DNA of 64,000 nt from Guillardia theta CCMP2712 (GCF_000315625.1 NW_005434495.1:1-64000), one strand, 5' to 3'. Positions 31,421 through 44,800 are shown, counted from the stretch's first letter. Notes: a model not told the origin generated them from the letters alone. A program made the numbers and translations.

Positions 31421-32601
31421 ATGGAAGCAGTCGCATCGCACGACCTCTCTCACGATCATCTTCCCTCCGCTCCTGCAGATACGGCCACAAGCTTCCTTGC
31501 CGAAGAGAAGACTTTAGACGGGGCCTCGTCTGAGGGCAACCAACAGCATGCTCTCGCCGGCATGTGCGCGCATGATGTCAGTTCTTCGAGCGCGTTTGCC
31601 ATGTGGTCACTGATGATGATGTGACCAGGGAGACTCGATGCGATCATGTAGCCTCTGTGGAGAGACGGGGCACAACAGGAGGACTTGTCCGAAGCCTCCG
31701 AACGTCGAAATGTTGGATAAGATTGGTCTAGGCAGGTCTGCTGAGACGTGTGGAAGCTTGATGGTGATGACTAACTGCCCGATGACAGTAAACCGATCCC
31801 TTACAAGCGTCCTGAGGTGGAAGGAGACGTCGGCAAAGGAGTCTCTTTCAGCCAGTTCAACGTGGGAAACGTGAACGCCCCATTCTCGTACCTCCAGGTA
31901 AGATGTCTTGATGTCTTGTCTCCTGTGGGTGGCAGCTCACGGACTTGAACAGGCCTTCGCTGTTGGGACGGGCCTCATGAACAACCCGCAGACATCTTCC
32001 CAGCTGGCCGGCGGACTCCTCCAGCACTCCAACCTGATGATGTCGCCAAATGGCAGAGTCGTTCCGATCTCAACTCCGGACGGAGGATCCAACTCTGAAG
32101 AAGTGATGGCAGAGACGTTCTTGTCACAGGGGTCTCACTTGCCTGCTTGCTAGATGGTCAAGGCCGCGGAAGAAGCTGAGCGGCAAGCGAAGGAGAGGAC
32201 GGCAGCGGCTTTAGAGAGAAAGAGAATAGCTGAGGAGATGGTGATAGTTCAATGGCTGTCCTGCTTGCTCTGACCTGCTTGCTAGCTCGAGACAGCTCTG
32301 GCTGAGGCGCAAGTTGCGGAGAGGAAGCTTGAAGAAGCTCTTGCTCGCAAGGCCGCACTCTTGGGAGTGCCTGTTGGCTCCTTGTCAGGAGACAAGTCTG
32401 ATGCCGAGCACGGAGCGGAGCATGCTGGGATGCACAACACAGACAACGACTCAGACTCAAATAAACACAACACAGCCAACAAGAGGAGCAGAAGTGCGTT
32501 CCAGGTAACCCCCTTCGTCCTCACTAGCTTGTGATTCATGCGCATGAGAGCAGGTGGACGGAGAGCAGCGCGGTCGCGTGTTGAGGTCGCGGGGCCATTG
32601 A
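31421..32601 (+). CDS. CCHC zinc-knuckle protein with coiled coil
   Basis: Six exons splice in frame from ATG 31421. After an N-terminal acidic and Ser-rich region, a zinc knuckle reads CSLCGETGHNRRTCPK (C-x2-C-x4-H-x4-C), the type that binds single-stranded RNA or DNA. Next come PIPYKRPEVEGDVGKGVSF, QFNVGNVNAPFSYLQ, AFAVGTGLMNNPQTSSQ, and a long charged coiled coil (KAAEEAERQAKERTAAALE, LETALAEAQVAERKLEEAL). The C-terminus is polar and basic (NKRSRSAFQ, GRVLRSRGH). Introns are about 45-60 nt. A nuclear role in RNA binding or chromatin is likely from composition; not shown. Its stop is 121 nt from that of the convergent fucosyltransferase. Confidence 0.65.
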
Positions 32602-32722
32602 CTGCGGGGACGCGCGAGGAGTGAAGAAGGAGGATGAAGCGAGAGGAGTGCGAGCCATGTCACATGGCCCTAGTGTAACGGATAGAGAGAAGATCTCAAG
32701 TTGATAATTAACTGAGTTGGTC

Positions 32723-33481
32723 TTACCTCCACCACTCCCGCCATGGCGGTCGAGGCCCCGTCATGCCGAATCGCGGCATCCAAGGGTAGTCCATGGAGAC
32801 GTAGGGCGGCACGAAACCTTTGCGAGCAGCAGCTAGAGACAAGGCGAGCCGGCTGTACCTGCAGCAGGGACTGAGGACTAGGACATGGCGCTGGGACGAG
32901 CTACCCGCTCTGCAGGCCGAGGATAAGGTAATCACACTCCGCGAGGAGGAGGATGTCAGTTAGAGTGGCCTCAGCGACTTGCTTGCGGTCGACTAGCGCC
33001 ATCCTAAGGCGCATCTCGAGCAGCCAGTCGTGACTTAGAAACTCTCTGTCCGCCCTCGAGAAGAGGAAGGTGAATCCTTCTCCTTCAAACTGACAGCAAG
33101 CTCAGCCCTCTCCCTCTCCCTCTCCCTCCCCCTCCCCCTCCCCCTCTCCCTCTCCCTCTCCTCTCCCTCCCCCTCTCCCTCTCCCTCTCCCTCTCCCTCT
33201 CCCTCTTTCCTCCCAATTCTTCTCACCTCTGCTGTCTCAGTGTAGACGGAAGGACTGTCAGAGGTGACAAACACGGTCTTGACCCCATATAAGGCTGAAA
33301 TGTTCCGCACGTGCGGCATAAAGTCCCTGAAGTGCTTGCAGCTTGCCAGTGGCATCCCATACCTGCCGACCAGAAAGACTCTTACGCTAAATCTCCTTCC
33401 TGGATTGCGAACCCCCTGCTCTCCCCCAAAATATCACCGTCCTCCTCCACCCTCATTACCAACTTCAAAGGGCTCCTCCTG

Positions 33482-33519
<38 letters not shown>

Positions 33520-35629
33520 ATACTCCTCTACCTGCTACTGCTGCTGCTGCTCCTCCTCCTGCCTCTCTCACCCCGGACTTGCTTTCAGCTTGCAGGAATC
33601 TCCTCTCCTCACGTGAACTCCTATGATCGGATTCCGAAAGCTCAAGGCCGATTTGGCAGCTCGAAGGAGCCCCTGAGCAGGGAAGAGTGAGAGGAGGAAG
33701 CGGAGGAGGGAAGGAGGGCCAAAGAGTCGGAGAGAAACGAACATGAAAGAGGTCAATGAAGGAGACATGCAAGGGCAAAAGGAACATGAGAAGAGCGATG
33801 GCGGAACTGAAACTTGCAAGAGGCGAGGCGAGGCGAGGCGCGGAGCAGAGAGGGGCGGAGACGAGAGGAGACGAGACGAGCGGAGAGGGGAGGAGCGATG
33901 AAGGACTTGAGACTGAAGGAGGAGGGTCTGTTACCACAAGCTTCCTGTTAGGAGCCATGATGAAGCTGAGCAGATATGAATTCCACCAGAAGAAACCCCA
34001 TGATTCGAAGTCAGCAGGAGGTTTGTAGTCTTCGATGTGCTCCAACACCTGCGCTATCCTCCTTACACCTCCTATCCCTCTCCCTCTCCCTCTCCCTCTC
34101 CCTCTCCCTCTCCCTCTCCCTCTCCCTCTCCCGGGCCGAGTCTCATCCCCTCTTGGAATCACCTCTGTGCTATCATGCCGGCTGACGTCTTCAGGACTGC
34201 ATCCTGCAGCCTTTCAGAGGGGAAGGAGGGGAAAGGAGGGGGCTGGGATACCTGAGAACAAGGGCTGGAAGTAGCAGGAGAGATCTTCCTGCTCTGTGGA
34301 TCTTCGAGGGCAACCGCGGTGATAGAGGTAGTCACAGAAATCTCTCACGTAGAGCATCGTGCCGTTGCGGAAAGCTCCCGCCAGTGCTCCAGCGATCTTG
34401 AATCGCCGTGGGGTTGCGAACAGGAGAAGCGTCAGGAGCATCTATCGCAAGGTTTTCTACCTGCTCCACGAATGAGGCAAACCCGGTATGCCCGTTGGTT
34501 CCCCGGATGCGAACTACTGAGATGCGAGAAGAGTTTCTGCATTGACGATGATCGGTAGCGTGTTGAAGCTGTTCCAATCGCACTCGCAGCTCCTCTGCCA
34601 TCTCCTCCCAGACCTTGCTCTGCCCGACACTTCACCATCTCCATCCCCGCCGCCATGGCATGTTACCTTGACGCAGCGATCGCCAGCCATGTGAGGGTCG
34701 CTGGTGGGGAGGTAGGCCAGATGGCTCAGTAGATGATGTTCACATCGCTCTCCTGTCCAATCTGGGGCACAGACACAGTGACTCTCAGATCTCCTCCCCA
34801 TCTCCCCGCAGTCGTTCGGACATCTTGTTTCGGGGCATGGAGTTTCAACTTCCGCCATCTCCCCATCCTCGAGATATTCTTCGTCACTCGCAATGCTGAA
34901 GGAGACCGAGTGATTGATCCCCAGAGGCTGATTGTGCTTGTCTGAAACCTCCACGTAGGCAGTATGATGTCCGTCCGGCAAGAAGCTCAGCCCCAGGAAG
35001 TAGACACTCCTCATCCTCTCCCCCATCTTCTCCCCGTTCACATAGTAGGACACATGGTAGGCCATGGGCTCGTACCCCGAGCATGACGTCGATCCTTCTT
35101 GGCAGCGGCTCGGGTCACCGACATCGTCCACGGTGAAACGGAGGAACCTCTGCGAGTTTCGCTTGAAGACATACCCAGCTGGAGGGAAGACCCAGTTCAG
35201 CCGGGGGCGGAAGTCGCAGGTGAAGAAGAGGAAGAACTGCTCGTCGATAGCATCCTCATCTCTCATGCTGCCATCCTCCTCCATCGCTCTCAACGACACC
35301 GCAAACTCGTGAGGGCCTGCAAGAAGCAGCGGGAGGGTGATCAGGAGGGGTTGAGGTTGAAAATCGTAGGATCTCAGATCCTCCCCATCCAGCCTTGTCA
35401 TGAGTTTGACTTGACCCCCCGACCGATCAACTTCCTCCATGCAATGTGCCATGGAGACATGCAGAAAGGGAAGCTCGCTTCCAAACTCGTGCATGCTCTT
35501 TCCATCCAGGACCAAGCACCCGGTCTTGACATCCAGGTCTGCCTCCGCATCCTGGGCAACCCCTCGCCACACAGCTGGAAAAAGCCAAAAGCACAAGCAT
35601 GCAAGGGTCCGAATGGACCTGCCTTTCAT
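32723..35629 (-). CDS. Secretory glycosyltransferase, fucosyltransferase-like, with EGF-like module
   Basis: The C-terminal half resembles GDP-fucose-dependent transferases of the FUT8/protein O-fucosyltransferase fold: AGALAGAFRNGTMLYV, CDYLYHRGCPRRS, FFWWNSYLLSFIMAP, the basic motif IIGVHVRRGDSC (the HxRRxD nucleotide-sugar motif), VKTVFVTSDSPSVY, and DILLLAECDYLILGLQSG then YSRLALSLAAARKG. The N-terminus is a signal peptide or anchor (SIRTLACLCFWLFPAVW), so it acts in the ER/Golgi lumen. Residues 35-290 form an unassigned luminal domain, followed by an EGF-like module (CPNDCGEMG, HCVCAPDWTGERCEH). ATG 35629 was chosen because it starts right before the hydrophobic segment; an in-frame ATG 90 nt upstream exists. 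The introns carry CTCTCC and TGC repeats. The acceptor sugar target is unknown. Confidence 0.75.
33100..33215. repeat. CTCCCT hexamer array in an intron
   Basis: CTCCCT and CTCCCC units fill an intron of the fucosyltransferase-like gene, between the exons ending SVYTETAE and starting FEGEGFTF. The open frames across it (GEGEGE, RERERE) are artefacts. Confidence 0.85.
34072..34131. repeat. CTCTCC hexamer array in an intron
   Basis: About nine or ten CTCTCC units lie in another intron of the same gene, before the exon with YKPPADFESWGFFWW. The frame across it would read as an Arg-Gly run and is better explained as intron. Confidence 0.8.
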
Positions 35630-36000
35630 TTCCTTTGCTCCCGTCAACCAGCAAGGGATATCATCAGCTCTGGATGAAACCGATTCTAAGAGATCATTCC
35701 TGTCAAAAGTGTTTGTCATGTCATGATCAGAATGATTTCAAGTGTTTGCCCTCTATGGTAGCTATCTAAATTCACTCTCTGACATCATTTCCTTGCACTT
35801 ACTCTCTCGTCATATCTGGTGTTCCTTCTTCTACCCCCCCCCCCTTCCTCGTCCTTCCCTGTCGCCTGAGCAGTCGCTTCAATAAGTTTATAGGAAATTT
35901 TTGATATTTTGTAGTATATACAACGTTTCATATGAAAAATTTATAGTTTCAATACTACAACCAAACCAACCTTTCCGCCGAACCCGATTTAGCTCTTGTC
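35630..36000. other. Intergenic region, AT-rich
   Basis: No gene is seen. A short C-run (about 35835) and an AT-rich stretch with ATTTTTGATATTTTGTAGTA (about 35895-35915) are present; this could be promoter sequence of the fucosyltransferase gene. Confidence 0.4.
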
Positions 36001-36728
36001 ATGTTCGCGCTGCTGGCCAGCATCGAGCTTGACTCGCCCATGGGATGCTCGGGCCCAGGATCTCAGGTGATGCAATGAGGGAGGAAGGGAGGGAGGGAGA
36101 GAGAGGGAGGGAGAGGGAGAGTGCATGATGTTTGGACCCGAAGGGTTTTGTAATGCAGAAGACAATCTATACAAGATGGGGTTGGTCAGAGTAATTATGC
36201 AGCATGATGTGCAGAAGTTGATACGAGGCAATCCTCCCCTCCCTCCTCTCTCTCTCCCTCCCTCCCTCCCTCCCTCCCTCTCCCTCTCTCTGCAACGTGG
36301 TAGCCAGTGTGAGTGAGGTTCAGTTCACTGATGTACTTGTTGTCGGGTGTAAAAAAACTTTAATGTGAATTGAACTGAGGAGAACCAAAACGTCTGTTCG
36401 CCAGTGAATCCCTGGGGTTGACATCTCTCGCAGTACTGCAACTCGAGGGGGAGCAGCTACGGTGATTATGGCTTGAACATCGGTGACGCTGCAACGGGTA
36501 CCTTCTGGATGTATCGGATCCCTGTCCTGACCATGACGTAGCTATGGCATCGTTCGATGGAGAGGGGAGTGGACACGACTTCTATGGGAGCTTTTGGCAT
36601 CCTCGTAAGTGATCGATGACGTTGACTGCCTCGCAAATCATTGAGTGTTTTCCTCCTCAGCACATGGATGGCGCAGCAGCAACGACGCCGGGCGCAGCTC
36701 CTTCGGATATGACTATAGGCAGCAATGA
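36001..36728 (+). CDS. Possible short spliced gene, unrecognised
   Basis: Weak evidence only. An ATG at 36001 starts MFALLASIELDSPMGCSG ending at a possible donor, a later frame reads GFCNAEDNLYKMGLVRVIMQ, and near 36435-36535 a segment reads CNSRGSSYGDYGLNIGDAAT. A final piece (SSNDAGRSSFGYDYRQQ) ends at TGA 36728. Gly/Tyr/Ser-rich wording suggests a low-complexity or surface protein. I could not join the pieces reliably, and simple repeats (GAGG, TCCC) interrupt them. Confidence 0.25.
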
Positions 36729-36869
36729 AGGTCGATGATGCGATGGAGAATCTTCATTGGACTCAGCTACATGATGCTGCTTCTGTGTTGAATCTCGACA
36801 AGCGCTTCATCTTTTTCTTTACTTGTACAAAATTTCGATATCCGAGCGAAGTATCACTCTTTGATCGGA

Positions 36870-39800
36870 TCACTGAATGCCGTCCTCATACATGGACAGG
36901 TCGAGCGTAAAGACGTTGCTGTGACCTCCCGTTATGTCTCTGCATATGCCAACCAGCCCGTCTGCCTTTTCGTAGAAACGCTCTTTGAGAGAGATGATTA
37001 CACATTGCTGCTCGTGCCTTCGCGATTGGATGTAACGAGTGACTTTTGCCACATTGCGAGCGTCTAGAGCTGCATCCACCTCGTCGAGAACGATGAAGGG
37101 AGCTGGACAGTAGCTGTTGATGGCGAAAAGAAGCGCAAGCGCCGCAACCGTCTTCTCTCCTCCCGAGAGATGAGTCATGTCCATAAAGCGTTTGCCCGGA
37201 GGAATGGTGTCATACTTAATACCATCCATGTAGGGCTCCTCCTGATTGTTGAGGGTAAGATATGCAGATCCACCAACGCTCTGTTCAACTTTCGTTGGAT
37301 CGCATGTGAGCTCCTTGTAAATCTCGTCGATACATCCTTTGACGTGGTCGAAGCATTTGTTAAACAACTCGCATCTTTTCTGCTTGACATCTTCGAATTG
37401 CTTTGTTAAATCCTGCGAATTCTGTTTGGCAGATGACAGTTCCTGCTGCACAGCTTCGTATCTTTCTTCGATCTCTTTGAGCTGTTCATGCGCCTTCATA
37501 TTTGGATTCATCGTCTGGAGCGTTTCGTTGATCTTTTTTTGCTTCTCTTCAAGGTCCGACCGTATCTTTTCTTGGTCTTTCTCACCAAGATCACGCTTAT
37601 GCTCCCTTGGCAGTTTCGAAAAATCTATGCGAGATTGCAACACTTCTTGTCTGATCTCTTTGGCAGTTTGGCTATGACCAGCTTCGATATCCATGTTGTC
37701 TTCTTCATCGTCATCAGTGCTTCCATCTTTTTTCTTCCTCGTGGGAATTTCGATTTCATCCATTTTACATTGCTCAAAGACTCCATTTCTTTTGTCCCGC
37801 AATCGTTGCATCTGGGCTTCAGCCTTTTCCAATTGTCTTGAAATTTCCTCACGATCTTCATTAGCTTTTTTCAAAACCTTGGTAATCTCCTTGTACTCCT
37901 TCTCAATTTCATCGATCTCCTCCTTAATTGCTTTTTGCTTTCTCAATTCTTCTTCCTTTGCATCCATGGCTTCCTTCATCTTCTTCTTGCTTGATTCTTC
38001 TTTGCTTTTGAGAGACGCAATTTCTTCCTCAAGTTTTTTTGTTTCTTGCTTCTTGTCCTCAAGCAGCTTGACGTACGCAGAGTAATTTGACTTGGATTTG
38101 GCAATGACGCCTTCAACTTTCGCTTTCTATGCAGATTAGCATGTAGTCAGTGACCTTTTGTCACAGTAACAAAAGATCACCTGCTGGGTAAGATCGTTGA
38201 TTCTGCTTTGGACTTCACGCTGTTCTTTCAAGGATCCACCTTCAAATTCAGCGATGCTCTTGATACCCATCTTCTTGCAGAAGTCCCGATAAACCATATC
38301 ATGGATTTTGTCAAGCGCAGCCCTGTCTTCTTCAAGAGTTTTTCTCTGCGAATCGATTTCTCGTTTCATGTGTTGGATGTTGGGAGCAAGTGTCTCCAGT
38401 TGTTTCTTGTGAATATTCACCTCCTTTTCCAAATTTTTCTGGTCAATATCGTGGATCTCTTTCAGTCTTTGAGCCGCAGTGAGTTCGGCGGAATTTTCTG
38501 AAAGCTTCTTTTCAAGGCCAAATTTAGCCCTCTCCAGAACTTCAATTGTTTTGCTGACTGACTGCAAATCAAGAGTTCATCAGTTATGCGATAGATCAGC
38601 TATAAATGTCTTACTTCCTGTTCTCTGCTGCATTTTTCTAATTTTTCTCTCAGCTTATCGAGTTCGTTTGCTTGCCATCGTTGGGCTTTCGATTGCAAAT
38701 GTGAATTGTCTCCTCCCGTCATCGTTCCTGATTTTGAAATCAATGCACCATCATGGCTTACAACCTGAGGAAATCATGTCACAATTTAACAATTTGGGAG
38801 AATATTACCTTGCATCTCAATGAACCAACTGATTGGGACTGATATGCCAAATTTTTTGCATCCTGCAATGTAGGTACCAAGACAGTATTGCCCGTGACAT
38901 ACCACATCGCTTTTTCCACAGATTTTTCGTATTCGATACAATCCAATGCAAGCTTAGCTCCTTGAATCATTCTCAATCTGATTCAGCGTCAGTATCAAAA
39001 CAAATAGCTTTGCAATCGAAGGGAGTACCTCTCGTCAGGAGGTTTTGCAGTAAGGGTATCCAAAGGAAGAAACGTCATCGCTGGAGCTTTCTGCTCCTTC
39101 AGATGCTCAATACAACGACGAGCAGTTTCTTCCTTGTCGATGACGACTGCATCCATATTACCCTCCATGGTTATCGCCATTGCAAGCTCATGTTGTCGTT
39201 GGCGGACTTTGCACAAGTCCATCACACGTCCGCGAATACCAGGGAACGAGCTGGATAGGTGTTCCAGTCTGATCTTAAATTGCTCGTCTCTTTGATTCTG
39301 GTGGTGGTCAAAGCTTGCCTCTCGAATCTTTTCTTGCAATTCGCGGTTCTCGTTTACCAGGACCTTGATTCAGGTCAAAAGTATTGTTCAAATTTCTTAT
39401 CGCTTCACCTTCTTTCTGGCGTATTCGTCCTTCAATTTCGCTGTGACATCCGTCAATTCGCTGCTGCACTTGTGCTTCTCTTCGTTCAACCCCTGATGTA
39501 TATCAGATAATATCAACTGAAAAGCACAATTTCACCTGCAGCTTGTTCAGATTCTTGCTATTGACTGCAGACTCATCCTTGATCTTGCTGCTGAGATGAT
39601 CGATCCGTTGTTGACAACGCTTCATTGACACTTCCAATGTCTCAAGTTGACGTTTTGCTTCTTGATCAGCCCTTTCTGTCCTTTCCAATGCTGTTTTGGC
39701 TTTGTGAGACATTTGAAAAGCTTTGGATTTCAACTGGTTGTACTCCGAGACCTGTTCTCCAACCAGATCAATACCTCTTTTCTTGCTTTTGGACTCAATC

Positions 39801-40987
39801 TCCTTGAGAGCAGCTTCGAGGTCATCTCGTTCTTTTTCTTCAGACTTGAGTTTTTGAGTCATCTCCTGGAGTTTTTCTTTCGAATTCTTCATTTCCTCAG
39901 AATTTTTGGTGATGTCAGCTTTTCTTGAGCTTATCTCTGTTGACAGCTTGAGAAGATCTTGTCGTTGGATACTCTTCACTTTCTTTTCAAGGTCATCAAC
40001 TTTCTTGTCAATCACTGACCACTCTTTTTGCTTTTCAGCCTTTTTTTTCGACTTTTTGTCTGCTGCATTGGATACTGCTTTGCAATTTTTGGAGCATTCT
40101 TCAAGCTTTTCTCCCAAGGTTTCAGCTTCTGTTGCGTGGCTTTCGATCTGCTTTTCAATCTGATACAAATCAAAAAGAACGTGATGGGTTTTCAGATCAT
40201 TCAAGTCGTTGAGCATCTTCTCATAAGTGTTTGCCTCCTTCACCTGTTCTTTGCACTGTTTCTTCTCGTTCGAGACCAAAAGGCTGCGTTTGTAAACTGC
40301 AACAGCGGTTTGAGATGCAGCACTTTTTTGCTCCATAAGTTCCTCGTACTGCTGCTTGAGATCCTCCGAACCAGAAATTCTTTCTAGCAGTTCAGTGAGT
40401 TGTTTTGGGGTCTTTTGGGCAACCGCTTCGACTTCGTTCTGAAAAACCAGGAAGTTGCGAGATTTCACCAGCAGACCAATAGATTTCAATCTCCTCTGGT
40501 ACTCTTTCTCGTCGACTTTCTTATTGTCAATTTTATATTCGCTTGTGTCGCGTGAAGTAATCGTTCTGGTGAACTGAATCTCATCGAATTTGCCAGATCT
40601 AGTTGTTGCTGGTTAAAATTCAAGTGGTGATAGTAATGAATCACTTACCCCTTCTCAGGTCCTCGGTAGAAGAGCGACACAGAGGTTGGAGATGCACTGG
40701 CAGTGCTCAAATTTGATCGAAAATCCGCAATCCTCGATCCTCTGAGCGTAGTGGCTGTCACTCCAACAACGAAGCTGATTGCATCCATCAAGTTCGATTT
40801 CCCTGGCGAGAGATCACAAGCTGACTGAGCAGATATCTTAAAAGATAAACTCACCTGATCCATTCGGTCCGATCACACATGTGAAATCTTTGAATGGACC
40901 GATCTCAAGGTATCCAGCATAACTTTTGAAATTTTGGACTACGAGCTTGTACAGACATCCTCGTCCGTCGTCATCGCGTGCTGGCAT
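36870..40987 (-). CDS. SMC1: Cohesin subunit SMC1
   Basis: SMC1 is the ATPase core of cohesin, which holds sister chromatids together. ATG 40987 begins MPARDDDGRGCLYKL followed by VVQNFKSYAGYLEIGPF and the Walker A CVIGPNGSGKSNLMDAISF. The next exon has LRGSRIADFRSNL and FYRGPEKG. Long coiled coils follow over several exons. The hinge region lies roughly at 38.6-39.3 kb, with a second coiled coil near 37.2-38.6 kb. The C-terminal head shows GGSAYLTLNNQEEPYMDGI, FMDMTHLSGGEKTVAALAL (ABC signature), and PFIVLDEVDAALDARNV (Walker B and D-loop), ending DLSMYEDGIQ at 36870. SMC1 rather than SMC2-4 is indicated by the N-terminal NFKSYxGxxxIGPF wording and the C-terminal GIKYDTIPPGKRF segment. Introns are short. 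Confidence 0.93.
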
Positions 40988-41843
40988 CTCCGAAGAAACT
41001 GTGACAGCATCAAGTTACAACCAAACAATACTGACTGATGATTGCATTCACTGTTGTATATTTCTAAACTTGTTTACTCATGCTCAGCCCAACTTCACTT
41101 CATCAGCCTTCTACATGCTCCACCATTTCTGCACAACAATGCCTCCCTTCGAAACAAGACATCATCAGAAAGTCTTCCCATCTCTACCATTCGTGATATT
41201 CTCGCATGTTTCCTCTCATCAAACATGCTACGTCATCTTCTGCCTCCTGAACCTTCTTCCCTCTTCCCGCCATTTCCCGCCTTTTTCACCGACAAACTTT
41301 CGGAGGGGCCGCGCCAAAGCTCCACCACTTACTACCCCTCTTGCGACCCTGGCAAATCCCTTCAAATACACCCCTATGAAATACCCCACCCCCTATTGAC
41401 TACCCCTCGAAAGGATTGGCCGATGACCCCTGGCACACTGGTTTTGGCGGCATCGTCGGATGGGGAAGACGCGGGGATGAGGGCTAAATCTGGGTCATTG
41501 GTGGAGATGAGGGCCCCATTTCCAACGCATACGATGGCGTGTAGACCTTGTGCAGCAATGTGTATGGCACAGAAGAGACGAGGAGAGAGATCAGACAAGA
41601 AGAGAAAGGAACATGTGATCAAGCTATGAGAAAGAGAGCCATGAAAGTGTGAGCATTCTAGAAAGATCGGACGGACCAATGACAACTCTGGATGAAACGT
41701 GAGAGATGAAGAAAATCAGCTCACGATGTTACAATTGCTGCGAAGCACATTTTGAAGGGAGATTAGTGGCAGAGAGTTAGCATTATGTCACGTGTAGTGA
41801 ATGAGACCGACATCAGAGCACGGCTGAGCGTTTCTTCTGCAGG
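40988..41843. other. Divergent intergenic region with C-run/TACCCC tract
   Basis: No gene is supported. Between about 41330 and 41500 there are TACCCC, ACCCCC and ACCCCT runs like those near 22 kb and 49 kb but on the opposite strand. The rest is unremarkable promoter space for SMC1 and the dynein assembly gene. Confidence 0.5.
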
Positions 41844-44800
41844 ATGCCTCTCACTCCACAGTTCAAGTGGAATGAAGATGAAGAAAGCTGCTCTGTAGAA
41901 GTCATTCTTTCAAGTGCAGCTGGATCGACAAGGAATACCCGGGTGGAATGCACAGATGCTATGATCAAAGTGACATCTCCACCATACTTCCTGCAAGTGA
42001 GCAAATGAGAGTTTTTCGCGGTGATTTGTTGTTGATTGCTTTGCAGCTTGACTTGTACAAGGATATCGATGAATCAACCAGCAAGGCCACTGTTCTGCCG
42101 GGTGTTGTTTCGATCAAAGCGCGAAAGAAAGACAAGGGAATCTGGGGTCAGCTGAAGGCGGCTGGAGACGCTGCATCGGTGAAAGAGAGGCGGGAGGCTT
42201 CGATTCGAGAGAAAAGCCAGAGAGACGCGCGGCGCTACGAGGACACAAAGGAGAAGAAACGGCAGGACGATGATTACGTGTTCCACAAGCAGTGGGATCT
42301 AGAGAAGGACGAGAAGAGAGTCATTGAGCGCCTTGCTGAGCTGCACAAGAAAGATGCGGAGAAGCAGCTGTACGAGTGGGTTGATACCAAGGAAGCGAAG
42401 GAGGCTGCGGGCAGAGGTGCTGAGGATGAGCAGGTTTCGACTTACTTTGACAAGCAGCTGGTGGAGGGAGACGTCGATCCCTTCGAGGAGAAAGATGGAC
42501 TCATTCCGCTCCCTGGCAGTTACCACAAGAAGACAGCAAGAAGTAGCGCCATGGCAAACTCGCTCAAGGCTGAACCAGTACCAGAGTTTGACATTAGGAA
42601 GAAAGACAAGGAAGCATCGATCGAAAGACGAGATGAGGTTAGTGCAAAGAAATCTCAGATAGAGGAGATAGAGGAGGAGGAGGAGGAGGAGGAGGAGGAG
42701 GAGATCAAGAAAGCAATGGAGCAGGAGGTCGACGAGGAGCAGAAGGCGAAGGAGCACAGACGACTTGAGGCAGAACGAGTGATGCCGCTGTCGATGACAG
42801 CCAAACAGAAACCTGATGCCAGTAGCTCTTCTAAGAACCCAGCAGTGGAGGAAGAGGAGAGCTGCCGTAACAAGAAGGAGGCAGAGGAAGGTGACTTGGG
42901 CAAGGAACTTGCGTCCGGGAAGAATGTCGAAGAGGAGGAGGAAAATGATGAAGACAAACCGGCCAACAAGAGAGAATCTTCACGATCGGACGTGGCAGAT
43001 GAAGAGAAGCTGTTAGGAAGGAAGAAGGGAGCCTCTCTCAACAGGTCTCTTCTTTCTGCTGGCGATCCCCCATGACTCTCCTCCTCAGATGGGATGCAGA
43101 GGCTGTTGCGCAGAAGCACAGAATGATTGGAGACGCATACTTCAAGGCTGGTATGGTTGAGGATGCAAAACGGCACGAGGCACTTGCGAGGGAAGCTGCT
43201 CCATGGGTAGAGGATCAGCTGAGAGTGTACGAGACGAAGGAGGTGAGGGATTGGTGGAGGTGGACAAGGAAGACCAGACGGTAATTCTGAACAGGAAGAG
43301 GAGTTGAGACTGCAAAAGGAGAAGGAGAAGGAGGAAAAGGATCGAGACACGCTCTCTGCGCTGCCTCCTCCTCGCTCAGCTGGAAGGGTCGAGCTGAACT
43401 TCACCAAAGGTCGTCGTAACCTGCCCGCAAGGTCTTGGAAATGATAAGGGGCGGGGGGCGGGGGCGAGGAGGAGGAGGAGGAGGAGGAAGGGAGGTGGGG
43501 GAATCTGACCGATGGAGCAGAGAAAGAATCGAGACAGACGAAGAGGTCAAAGTCCGCGAAGAGGAAGACTACCGCGAGAAGAAGCGGGCCAACCCCGACG
43601 CCAGGTATGCCGCTGGGTAGTGAAGGGTTGAGGTTGTGGAGAAGTCCATTGGGGATTTTGATTGCGGGTGGATGACGCAACCAGGATGAGGATGTGAAGC
43701 GAGTTCGTGATGCTTTTACTTTTGTTGTTGTCGATGTTGTCGTTGGTGATGATGTTGGTTACCATGACGACGGTGTTGTGATGCTGTTAATGATCATGAT
43801 GATTCAGGGGTCCCAATGAGGATCAGGCACAATGGCTGAAGATGCGAGGAGATCATTTCTATAGGACGAGGGACTACAGGGCAGCTCTCAACGCCTACAC
43901 TAGCTGCTTGCAATTGGACACCAGGAACGCTCAGGCATATAGCAACCGCAGCCTGTGCTCCCTCCGCCTCTTCCTCTTTGCAGACGTCATAGCAGACGCC
44001 AGCAAGGCTCTCGACCTCTTCAAGAAGGTGGAGGACAAGGAGGGGAGAGAGGTAGCTGACAGAAGGGTGCAGGTGAAGAAGGAGGGGAAAGATCCCGAGG
44101 ATTGGGCGCAGGAGCTGGAGAAGCGAGCTCGATGTCTTCTGCGCCGCGGAACAGCATACACGCGCTTGGGAATGTTCGACCTGGTGGACCTGCGATGAGC
44201 GAGAGGAAGGAGGAGCTTCTAACTGTCTCTCTCCTTGCAGGCCCTGCAGGATCTTGACGCAGCGAGTAAGCTCCTTCCAGACAACGAGCTGATCAAGGAC
44301 GACCTGGAGGGGCTGCGAGAGGTGAGGAGGGAGGCCGAGGACCAGGCAGTGGAAGGGGGGGGGGGGGAGGTCGATGAATATGGGTCCTGCAACATCAATA
44401 TACAACGTTGACTGTGAGAGCAGGCGATCGCTCAGCATCCGTACGTGAAGGCGAAGGAGGAGGGGGACCGCGCTTTCAAGCAGGGGAACACCGATGAGGC
44501 CATTCGAGCATACGATGCTGCCATCGATGCAGATGGAGGATGCTTTCAGGTCCCTCTAGTTTCCTTCCTCTTGTTTCTCGTCCTTGTCTTTCGTTTCGCG
44601 TCCCCTCACAAGCTTTCACCTCAGGCTCTGTCCAACCGAGCAGCCTGCTGGCTCGCAAAGGAGGAGTATGTCCGCTGCATCGAGGACAGCACAGAGGCGC
44701 TGATGCTGCTCGACCCTTCTGGTCACTTCAACACGAAGCTGGCACTCCGTCTGCTTGTCCGCAGAGGCACAGCGTGAGGACCCGAGAGGCAGGGGAGGAG

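Noticed and set aside
42655-43680. 341-codon minus-strand open frame
   Set aside because: It is the antisense of the acidic and Glu-rich linker of DNAAF4; Ser and Leu runs are the complement of GAG and GAA codons.
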